A stretch of 64,000 nucleotides of DNA from Tenrec ecaudatus. Lineage: Eukaryota; Chordata; Mammalia; Afrosoricida; Tenrecidae. The notes below the pieces were generated by a model that made no database searches, had not been told where the DNA came from, and saw nothing but the letters and a program-made list of their open reading frames with translations. The stretch covers positions 10,536,584 to 10,600,583 of the forward strand of contig NC_134537.1 of assembly GCF_050624435.1 (NCBI RefSeq), read 5' to 3'. Positions 44,701 to 56,700 of the stretch are shown in pieces. The position numbers and the translations under genes are program-made. Positions within the stretch are counted from its first letter, which is position 1. Each line of letters begins with the position of its first letter.

Positions 44701-47700
44701 AATTTCACATGAAATGGTCCATAATATATTAGTAATTAAGCACAAGTAAACTCATGCTTACCTTGTTTATTGGATAACCTATCTCTGCCAGAAACCCGCG
44801 AGTCCCTCTGCTTTCTGATGGGATCGATGTTATCATAGCACTTTGTAACCCCCCCGCCTCAAATATGTAACCAGCCATTTCTCCAAGGCTCTTTAATTGC
44901 ATTTATCGAGAAATGGTGTTTAGCACATCAAGTCTGGAAGCGAGGGTGCTCACTGTACGCCCTTTGAAACGGTAAAACAAAAACACGTAGAAAAAAAGAA
45001 TGGTTGGAAACTGAGGTTAGTAGTAATTGTACAATTCTACTTCACGTGATCGAGATATGGAAGGATAGGTAATATGAATTAAAATCCCAACTAATTAAAC
45101 AAAAAGGAAAAAACCCCAAAGCAATTGCCATCAATTTGGACACATGATGATCCTCCACGTGCCAGTGAAGCACCGTGTTCTACAGGCTTTTCAACGGCTG
45201 TGGTCTTTTGGAAGTAAGACGCCAGAGCTTTCTTCTAAGATAAAAGAAAGCTTTGTGTGGATTGAAATGGCCAACCTTGGGCTTAGTGGCTGGGGGCTTC
45301 GCTCTGTGCCCTATCTGGGGATTCACTTTCAGAGGATAGAAGTTTGGTACATTTTAAGAGAAGACACAATGAATTTTTAATGATATTTCTAACTCATATT
45401 CAATCCTATAGGTTTTACATAGCCTCCTCGATTTTACAACATTCATTCTCCTCCACACACACCCTCAAGGCTAAAAAACCTGGTTCCCATCTATTCCAAC
45501 ATATGATTCATTTGCTTCATTTCATAACTATCAATGAGACTTTCAATCCCAACACTACCACCAATTAATTACATGATTCATAAGGGGCCCTGTGTGTTAG
45601 TCTGGGTAAACTAGGGAAACAAATCCACAGAAACTCATATGTATAAGAGAGACTTTTAAATAAAGGGTAAGTGTACATTAAGAAAGCATCCCGACCGAGT
45701 GCTGCCCAAGCCCATAAGTCCTACATTAGCCCATATGTCCAACACCAATCTACACAGACCTCCTCCATCTCACAAAACACACGCAATGATGCCGACCGCA
45801 GGAGGAAAGCAGAGTCCGTGAATGTGTAAGCATCTCAGCGCTGGCAGGGTTCTCCACATGGGTGGTCCAGCACCCAGGGTTCCATCAGGGTAGGTCCATG
45901 TGGCTTCTCCTCAGGAATGTCTTGCATGAAGTGAGCCTTGCCAGCTGAAGCAGGGAACTAGCTAAGGCAGCTGCAACCTGGTCCGACCATAAGAAAGCAA
46001 GAGGCCCGAGAACTAGAAATGTGAAGCTCACCAAGCCATTTAGCTCACGTGTTTATCGGCCAGGTTGGCACAATAAACCTTAGCTATCCCACCCTAGTAG
46101 TGCAACACTTAAGTGTTTGGCTGCCAACAGAAAGGTTGACTATTTTAACCTACAAGCTGTTCTGTGGAAGAAAAGATTTGGCCACCTGATCTCATAAGGA
46201 TTAAACCCTTGAGAATTCATTGCCGTTGAGTCGATTCTGACCTACGCAGCCTGGGAAATCGATGGTGCAATTCTACCCTCGTACAAAGGATCCATGTGGA
46301 TCAGAATTGACTCATAGATACCATGATTGAAAGTTAGGATTTTTTTTTGTCTTGAGGGTATATTCCATAAGAAATGTATAGTCAAATTCCAGTGCTTAAT
46401 CCTCCAAACAATTCCTTTCTTTGTAGTTATGCCAGCAATTTGATTAAAAAAATTAGGTATGCTTTTGAATTTTAGGGATAGCTTCTTTTAAAAACAGAAT
46501 TCTATTTGATAGGGATCAAGAGATTGATATTGTAACATAGAATCTAAGAACTAGACATATGTAGACATAGCATGTTACTACACTCACTTTCTCTACTTCC
46601 TGTTTGACATTGAACAAAATGCGCTCTATAGAAGTGTATAGACATTTTCCCATCTATTTCTTTTTCCAGCTGCATTGGACATCACTGTGTGAGTATAACC
46701 CAATATATTGTACCAGTCCCCGCTTATATAAGGAAACGTGCAAGACAGGAAGGAGGGTGGAGGGGAAATAGCCACGCCAAATACTTTCTCAGCCTGTCTG
46801 GGATGGATAGAGCGACAGGGTTCTTCCATTACCCTTTCTTGACCTTTCTCATCCATCTTGCAGCCAGCACATGCCATTCAAACAACTCAGGACTCTAATG
46901 ACCGGGTTTGCTTGGTATGTCCACTGTACTGCACTGACATGCAGATTTCAGTGGGCAGTGCCGGCGAAACAAGGGCAGGCGTTCTCAACCCTGAAAACCT
47001 CAGAGCCGTCTGTTAACTTTCCCTCTTAGCAGCGGCTTCCCGCAACAGGCCAACGGCAGTGAAAGAAGCCAGGGGCCTGGTGAGCTGAGAGGATATTGAA
47101 GGAGTGGGTGAAAATGATCTAATAATAATAATGTAGAAAGTATTCATCAACTGTTCAGAGTGGTTTCTGTCTTCTAGATGGTGGGTGATTCAAACTCGGC
47201 AGCCACTCCTCAGGAAGAAGATGAGGCTGTTTGTTCCCATAAAGATTTTCAGCCTCAACACCCTCTAAAGGTCCACTAGGCACCCAAATGGACTCAGGGG
47301 CAGTGGGGTTGGTGGGTTTGGTTTGGAAGGTGAGGAAAAGCGCCCTGGCAGCACAGGGACGAAATGCTTGGCTGCTAACCCGAAGGTCAATGGTTCAAAC
47401 CTACCAACAGCCTGCACAGTCTGTTGATGGCATGGCTTTTGGTTTGGTGAGGTCTAGAGTATTGTATTTCCATTTTATTTATGTCTACTTTCTGACTTGA
47501 AAATTGAAGGTTATGAAAAACAGTCATCTCTATAGCATTACAGGGAGGATTAAGCTCTTACAGGAATATTTCTATGTAAAAGATGATTTAGGTTTTTTTC
47601 TGCCTTTGTTTTTTCTTTCTTTTTTTCCCCAATTGTATTAGTCTCTTTATTCTTTTGATAATCTCTTCCATTTTTAGGTGATGAAATGCTTCAGATGCCG

Positions 47701-50700
47701 GCACCGTTAAGAACATGGTCACTCCCTTTATTTAAACTCAAAATTAAGCGTTTGGATTCTTGTCTCTATTCGGATCCCTGTAGTTTGGCTACAACAGGCA
47801 CCTGGAGACAGCCTCACACTGTACACGTGGCTCTAGCTTCTCCAGGGCGCTACACGGTGATTTTAGTTTATGGATAGTCAACCAGGAGGAATTCCCAAGT
47901 GAGTTTAAATGCATTTTATTTTAGACAACCTACACGACATTTTTTTTTCCTTAAAAAAAAAAAGCCTCCGCTCCAAATAAATCAGGGTCAAAAGTAAATG
48001 AAGAGCTCACGATGATATCAGTTCCGTCTGTCTAAGTCCTGGTGTCATGTGGATGAACAGCAGCCAGTCCGGATGAGGCGTCGGTCGTGAGTTGCCCACT
48101 GTGTTAGCATTTCCCCATCTCTAAGCCATCCTTAAAGAAGATCAGATATGGGGTGACACCATCTTCACAGCAGTCCAGCAGAGCAACCATGCCATCTGGA
48201 TTCATGTTCTCACCACTAAAGACCTGGTCGTTTTTGAAATTTGCAAGGATGTTCTTGATTTGTTCTGCAGCACCTGTCATAAAAGGCTTTACTCTTTCTG
48301 ATTTCTGTTCTTCAAGTTTGCCTTTGATTGATTTCATGTAGTCTTTGATGTACTTCTTGTAGGCTTGTTTTGTGAAGCTGGTTTCCTGCAAGTGATGGTT
48401 CATGACAATATCAAGACCAGTGACCACGGTGCTTTCTGCTGCATCACCATCGGGGCCTTCAGCTGAGGCTACCCCCAATGAGGGAGTCATCGATGGCACC
48501 TTCGGTCCTACTGACCATCTTCCCCTCCACTTCCAGACACAGCCCGTCTGCGATCACCCGGATCTTGTAGATGTCGGAGAACATCTCATCATAGCTGATG
48601 AGGTCCCGGTAGATGATCAGGATGGCGGCTGAAGGGAGACAGCGGCAGCGCTAGCTTATCAGGAGCCCAGAGTTCTGAGCGAGCACGGTGCGGCCGGAGC
48701 GACGCTCAGGGGGAGGGGGGAGCGGGCGGAAAGGCTGCCTTTGTTTTTTCAATAAAACAGTGATGTGACAATCCTGATGAATGTCCCAACTCCTTGCTTC
48801 TGTGAAATTAGTTACACACACTTCTATACGCTGGTTTTGATGGTTATATTTTTCGGTCAACTTGGCATACCTGGATGACATAGGGGTAGAGCCAAACCTA
48901 TCAATCAGGTCACTGCTTAAGGAGGTCTCCTTGGGGACGTGGCCTTCTTAATAAGTGACCCTGTGGAAAACTGGTCTCGTTCTCTCTTGCCCCTCTCCTT
49001 TCTGCTTCTGGGGCTGAGCTCTGTGGCCTACCAACTCTGGGCGCTGTCAGCCCCCTGCCACATGCCTGCCCACCTTTGATCTACATGAGTCTGCCCTCAG
49101 CAGCCTGTGATTTCCCAGCTTCCTGTTACACTGTCTTGCTTCATCATCAGGTAGCTGCATGAGTCTGGAGGAGCCTCCAGCTAGCATCTGGCCCATGGAC
49201 TTAACCTGGGCTACTTCCTTGAAATACATTTCTTTCTTGATAGAAAGTTCTTTCTTACATATATCTGCTTCTCCAGAAAACTCAGCCTAACACACTGATC
49301 CTTTAGCTTCTGCAATTATCATATGTCAAAAACCAGCTGCCATCAAGTTGATGCATGGGAAGGCACGTGTGTGTGGCAGTCACATAATCTGTCAAGTGGA
49401 GCAAAGGGGTGGAGTCTAGCCTGTCAATCAGGCCATAGTCAATCATGCCTCTGTGTGGGCATGGCTTTCTCCTGAGGATTCTGGGATCCCCTGTCTTCCT
49501 CCCTGGAGGCAGGACACACACTCCCCGTGCTACACATTCCTGATGACAAGCCAGGTGGAGCTTCACTGATGGAACCAGAGCTCTGGAGCTGGAGGAAACA
49601 TGTGGAGACCCACGCCAGTGCTGAGATACTTCCAATGCCACTGGATCCACAAGACTTTCCACCCACTGGCCTGTGACCTTCCTGCATTCAGCGTCATTGC
49701 ATGTGTTGTGTGAGTCTGAAGAAGAATTTATAGACTAGTATCGGACATCTGGGCTAATATCGGACTTATGGACTTCATCTGGTTTGGGCTGGGATGTTTT
49801 CTTAATCTACAACTGCTCTTTTATATAAAGTTGTTTCTTATACATATGAGTGTCTCTGGGTTTGGTTCTCTAATTAATCGGAACTAACACAGTGCGTTAG
49901 AGGAGAACTATAAGATTATTCAGTGGCTGATTTATGGGGGAAGAGCCTTCCTTCTGAGGCATCTCTTGGTGGATTTGAACCTGTGGTCTTTCGGTTAGCA
50001 GGCAAGCACATTAACCATTTGCATCATACTGTAACTCCTTTCGGTAGTTAGCAAACTTCATTTTTCATTTGCACTTTCCCTCTTCCTACTGTATTATTTG
50101 TAAAGCAAATCCAGGCATCATTGAAAATTATCTGGAAATAGAGCTCTGGAAAAAACCATAACCACAACACCCTATCAACAGGAGAACAATCCTTAATATT
50201 GTCAAACAGCCAGCCAGGATTCGGATGTCCCAGAACACTCTTACTTTATTTCTCCTTTACAATCGGTTTGTTTGAGTCAGGATCCAAAGTTGACACATTG
50301 CATGTGGCTGACCTGTCCCATGGGGCTCTCTTAGTCTCTAGAAATTTTCCTGTCCCTCTATCCCCCTTCTTCTTTTTTTGTACTTGTCATCTATTTATCA
50401 AGGAGACCGGATTATTTATCTGGAGATATTTCCTCATTCTGGATTTTGCTAGAGATGTTATTTAACATATTCTACGATCCCTTTTCGTTCCTATAAACCG
50501 GAAGTTACCTGTAAGGACTTGATCAGATTAATATTGGATTTTTTTTCAAGAGTACTTCCTAGGTCGCTAGGTTTTTCCAGCACATTGACACACTGGGGAC
50601 ACATCACATGTGTAGTCTGGTATTTATATTATTCCTACAGCCTTTCACGTAAGGGCTCACTTCCTCTCCCTTCAAACACTTTCTTGGTTTGAGTTCTGGT

Positions 50701-53700
50701 GTTCCTCCTCCCTTGTTGCTGGAGCCGAGCCAGTTCAAACCCATAGCAACCCAATGTACAATGAATGAAACCCTGGCCGGGCCTGCACTATCCTCCTCAT
50801 CGTTACTATGTGTCAATCCACTGTGTCAATCCATCTTGTCAAGGGTCTTCCTTCCTTTGCTGCCCCTCTACTTTACCAAGCATGATGTCCTTCTCCAGGG
50901 ACTGGTCTTCCATGACAACGCATCCAAACCCCATGAGCTGAAGTCTCACTATGCTTCCCTTGAGGAGCATTCTGGCTGTAGTTCCTCCAAGACAGAAGTG
51001 CTTGTTCTTCTGGCAGTCCATGGTACTTTCGATATTCTTTGCCAACACCACATACAATGCAAACGCAATTCTTCTTTGGTCTTCTTTATTGAATAGTCAA
51101 CTTTCACATGCATATAACATAAGGCAGGTCTTTCAGGTGCCTTGTTAGTGCAGTAGGTAGCACGTCAGTCTCATAAAGAGGCCTTCTTCGCTTTTAAAAA
51201 AAATACTTTTATGGGGGCTCTTACATCTCTTATCACAATCCATTCATTCACTCAGTGTGTCAAGCACATTTGCACATATGCTGCTATCATCATTTTCAAA
51301 GCATTCTCTTCCCACTTGAGCCCTTGATTTCAGCTACCCCTTTCTTCCCCTTCCCCCAACTCCCTCATGAACACTTGATAAGTTGTAGATTATTATTTCC
51401 ATGTCTTACATCGTCCTCCATCGTCCCTCACCTACTTTTCTGTTATTCACCCCCCTGAGAGGGGGTTCTAGTTTGATCCTTATGATCGATTCTCCCCTTT
51501 CCCCCCCACCATCCCCTAATCCTCCTGGTACCTCTACTCTCCTGGTTGGCTCTGAGGGGCTTAACTATCCTGTTTCGGACTCTTATCTGTAGCAGTGTAC
51601 ATGCTCTGGTCTTATCCCATTTGTAAGGTAGAACTGAGGTCATGTTAGTGGAGGAAAGGAAGCTTAAAGAACTAGAGGAAAGTTGTGTGTTTCATTGGTG
51701 CTATACTGCACACTGACTGACTCATCTCTTCCCTGTGACCCCTCTGTGAGGGGATGTCCAATTGTCTACAGATGTGCATTGGGTATCCACTCCATTCTCC
51801 TCCCCCCATTCACCTTGGGTATGGTTCTGTTCTGGCAGGAGGTCTTTCTTGTACAGAAGATTTACTTAATGCAATGTGTTGTGTGATCTCTTGACCGCTG
51901 CTTCTATGGGCATTGACTGTGGGTTCCAAGCAAGTTAAAAGCATTGATCACTTCGATCTTTTCTCCATTTACCAAGGTGTTGCCTATTGGTTCAGTTGTG
52001 AGGACCTTGTCTTCTTTACAAAGAGTTGTAATCTGTACTGAAGGCTACAATTCTTGATCTTCAACATCAACTGTCTTAAGTCCTCCTCACTTTCAGCAAG
52101 CAAGGTTGTGTCATCGATGCATCACAGACAGTTAATAAGCCTTCCTCAAACCCTGCTGCCATATTCTTCTTCACACAGTCCAGCTTCTCAGATTATTTGC
52201 TCAGCATACAGACTGAACAAGGATAGTGAGAGGATACAACCCTGGTGCATACCTTTCTTGATTTTAAACCGTGCAAATCACTCTTGAACTGCCTCTTGAT
52301 ACATGTACACAAGTTCCACATGAGCATAATGAAGTGCCCTGGAATTCCCATTCATCTCAGGGTTATCCACAGCTTGCTTTGACCCACACAATCAATGCCT
52401 TGCCATAGTCAATGCTGACTCTGGCCCAAATCACTGGCAGCTCCCTGTCGATGCACCACTGCAAATGGTTTTCAGCAAAGTTTTATTAGCTTGTGATATT
52501 ATTGATACTGCTCTGTGATTTGAGCATTCTCTTGGGCCACCTTCCTTTGAAATGGGTACAGACATAGATTCTTCCAAGTAACTCTTCCCTTATTGACCAC
52601 CAATTATTCCAAGTTCCTTTGTTGGACCGTCCTTTGAGGCTGGCCCTGGTTGAAGCTTCATTTCTCACTTTTCCGCTCCTCTCTCATTGTGCTGCAGCCA
52701 TACCAGTCTCTTTCGCTTTTTGTAAAGAATAAAGAGCAGCTTCCATCCTGGGGTGTGCTCTTCCCCCATGTCTTCCCAAGGCTCACTTGCTCCTGTCACT
52801 TTTGCCTCTGCCTAACTACCCTCGCCCCTCCCTGATCATTCTATACAAAGTAGCATGAGAACTCGCTATCGCCTAATCCTACTTGATTTTTTTATCACAC
52901 TATTTCTCCTCGACATATTGTATTCCCATTCATTTCCTGTCCCCCCATCTTCTTCGTCAGAACTCCTGGATGGTAGAAATGCTTAAGTGCTAGGCTATTA
53001 CCCAAAAAACGTTCACTAGTTCTTAGGAGGAAAAGGCTAGGAACCTATTCTGGAACACCAACCACTGGGTTTTTAGTTCTTTATTAGCATCTACGTTCCA
53101 TAAGAACAGAGACTTTGCTTATTTGTGACTCTCCAGTGTCATAACATTTCTACCAAATATCACACGCTTCATAAATGTATTGTGTAAATAAGGGAACGAA
53201 TGACATTTCAAACCAGTATGCGACTCTTTAGCAAGGGGGTCATGTAGCCCAATCTGGAGGAAATGACATACGTTCGAAGACAGTTGGTGAGGACCTGGAG
53301 AGGACAGTCAAAACTGGGGTGTCTGAACATAACACCAGGGTCCCTAAAGGAAAAAGGAGATAAGATTCACGGGTTCACACAATCCTGGGATTCACAGCCC
53401 CAAAGAAAGAAGAGTTGGAACTGTTGCTCCAATCCGAGGTGAGGGAGGCAGAGAGGAAAGGAAGTCACAGAAGGTGTGGGCCTCAGCTGGGGTTCCGGTG
53501 ACCATTGGCAAAGGAGGATTTTCGCTACTAAGGCGGCTTGCTGTTTTTTAGCAATTCTTTGAGGAATTTTGATGGAGGAGATTCGGTAAGTTAGGTCTGG
53601 TTTCCAGTGAGGTTGAAAGACGCTGAAAGCACAGATCGCAAGGAAAAGCATCCTGACAAAGCCAGCCCGGGACTGCAGAGGAATGACAGGCATGTGGGGA

Positions 53701-56700
53701 CCAGTGCCCGCCCAAGCCTGGCTATGCCAGAACCCAACAGAGCTACAGGCACCAGCAGCACAGGCAGTACCGGTGATTCGTGGGAAATAGCAGCAACTGA
53801 GGACTGGCACCCACCAGGCATCTACAGGGAAAGGGGTCTCTGAAGGGCGAGGCTACCAGACAACTGCTGGGTGAGCTGGCATCTGCCACTCCCTCAGATT
53901 GGCCCAGGATTGGCCTGGGGACATTTACAAGGGAGAAATCAGAGACCAAAAATATCCGTGGAGAAGCCACAGTCCTTGAGAGAATGTCACTTGCTGAACT
54001 CCAAAGGCTCTAATCGGAGGGCTTCTGGCCAACTCAGAGTATATTTGGATGCCTGAGGCTGCTCAGATCAAAGAAGGGCAGATTCATTTATGGATGTGAT
54101 GTGGGTTCCTTGGCCCTGTCCCTCCCTTAAAGCACACAGGACATCCAGGGTGGGCCAAGGGCAATCCCTCGTCCCTCAAAGGATAGGCTTTTATCCACAA
54201 AACCCCACCTCTTCCTACAGTGATAGGCCAGCCTCCTGAGGCTCCTTGTCCAAGATGCACCAGGTTACACAGAGAAGACGTCCCATCTCCCTGTGGGAGA
54301 GACTAACTCTGCGTCCCAACATTGTCAATGCCACGACCTCTGAGCCATTGCATTTGTAGAGCTCCTTGAAGGAAATGGAGACTACTTGGGTGAGATGCAT
54401 TGGTCTAGGGCAGTGGTTCTCAACCTTCCCAATGCCTCGACCCTTTAATACAGCTCCTCATGTTGTGGTGACACCCCCCCCCAAGCATAAAGTTAATTTT
54501 TGTTGCCACTTCATCACTGTCAGCTTGCTACTGTTATGAAATTGGGTGACCCCCGTGAAAGGGGTCATGACCCACAGGTTGAGAACCGCTGGTCTAGAGT
54601 ATCTGGATGTTCTAAGGGTTCTGATGCACTGCAGGGTGAGAGGATAACTGGAACCCACCTGGAACACACTGGGGGGTGTGCTTCAGACTCACTTAAAAGT
54701 CATCATGCTTCTTTCAAGGGTGGATTTAAGAACCACATATACATACACTCACTAACTGACCTTGATGATGTTGATTAAAGATGAAACCATAGAAGGCAAA
54801 ATTACCAAGCTTTTGAGAGAAGACTATCTTTATGATCTCAGGATAGGAAAGGATGTCTTCAATAAAACATGCAAAAGGGCAACCCATACGGACTTTGGGC
54901 CTCTGCTCAAGCCCTCCCTCAGTGCAAGAACACTTTATTCTAACAACCTGGCATTCCGTGATGCTCACCCTCCTGGCACGCTGAAACATATGCGGGTGCA
55001 TAAGCTAATGTGGTGAAGAAAGCTGATGGTGCTGGGCTATCAAAAGATATAACACCTGGGGTCTTAAACGCTTGAAATTAAACAAGTGGCCATCTACCAG
55101 GGAAGCTACAAGCCCACATGGACTCACACCAGCCTGTGCGATCATGATGTGTTGACGGGGTTGGGTAACAGGCATGAGAAGACCCAACACAAGCAAGCAA
55201 ACAAAAAAACATTTTGTTGAGAATAAGGGGGGCTGGAGCAGTGACCCAAAACCCATCTATAGACAATGGGACATCCCCTCACAGAAGGTCACAAAGAAGG
55301 GATGAGTCAACCAGGGGGCAGTATAGCACCGATGAAACACACAATATTCCTCTGGTTCTTTGAGGCTTCCTCACCCCCCAACTATCACTACCCAAGAGCT
55401 GCCTTTCAGTTCTGGCTAGACCGGAGCATGTGCACAAGAACAGATAAGAGCTCAGGACACCTGAAATTCAGGACAGATAAACCCCTCAGGTACAGAAATG
55501 GGAGTAGTGATACCAGGAGGGTAGGAAGAAGGTGGGGAGAGGAGGGGATGAAGGGGGAACTGATCGCAATGGTGGACACATAACCATCACCACCTCCCAC
55601 CCGTATCCCTACCCAGGGGGAGGAACAACAGAAACTGTGGGGGAAAGGTGTCGGCGGTTGGTGTAAGATATGAAAATAATGAATTTATAATTTATCAAGG
55701 GATCATGAGGGTGGAAAGTGGGAGGGAGGGGAAAAAAGAGGAGCTGATATCAAGGGCTCAAATAGAATATAAAGGCTTAGACAATGATGGCAACATCTGA
55801 ACAAATGTGCTCGATATAATGGATGTATGGATTGTTATAAGAGCCCCAAGAAAATGATCTTTGAAAAAACAAACCAAGTGATTCATAAAGAAAAATATGG
55901 ATCATTGCCCCTACATAAACATTTAAGAATGTCTATTGATCACAATTTGTCACAAAGAGACTAAAACTACCAATCATAACCTCTGAGGAGATATTCACCA
56001 TAAGAGAGCATATTAGCAAAGTACTCAAACGCAGACTGTAAAGAATTCCCCATATCAATAAAAGTATAACAATTTAGTAGGAAATAGAGCAAAATACATG
56101 AACAGGGATTTCATAGGAAATAGAAATGGCTATAAAGATATGAAAAAATTCTCAGCCTAATTAGTAAACAGGGAAATAGGAATACCCATCACTTACAAGA
56201 AAAAACTGAATTTGTAACAACTATTGGAACAGCATAGAGTAATCTTAAAAACTTAGCATTGGTGAACAAAACAGATTACAAAAGAATGTATGTTGATTCT
56301 AGATTTTTTTAAAAACAGGAAAATGAAATAATTTTAAGAACAAACCTTTAAAAAAGAACAAGAAAACAGTTCATAGAAAATTAAGAAAAAAAGAGGAGCT
56401 GATATCAAGGGATCACACAGGCTGGTGTGCTTCTTCCATGTGGGCTTAGTTGCTTCTGAGCTAGATGGCTGCTTGTTTACCTTCAAGCCTTTAAGACCCC
56501 AGATGCTATATCTTTTGATATGTGAGCACCATCAGCTTTCTTCACCACATTAGCTTATGTACCCATTTTGTCTTCAGTGATCATGTCGGGAAGGTGAGCA
56601 TCCCAGAATGCCAGGTTATTAGAACAAAGAGTTCTCAAGTTGAGGGAGGGCTTGAGTAGAGGCTCGATGTCCGCCTGCTACCTTCAAGCTTAACCTATAT

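Larger units (their letters stand above)
50705..52690 (-). mobile_element. RTE/BovB-type LINE (copy C), minus orientation, interrupted
   Basis: The 3' end is at about 50705 ('GAGCCAGTTCAAACCCATAGC'), with the RT region in reverse at 51840-52560 ('GACTGTGGGTTCCAAGCAAG', 'CCTTTCTTGATTTTAAACCG'). A SINE fragment and an L1 (about 51138-51835) are inserted. Collinear with copies A and B. Confidence 0.75.

Noticed and set aside
53367-53810. A 147-codon minus-strand frame in the large intron.
   Set aside because: No domain, no splice-framed ENTPD similarity, and other frames overlap it; probably chance in moderate-GC DNA.
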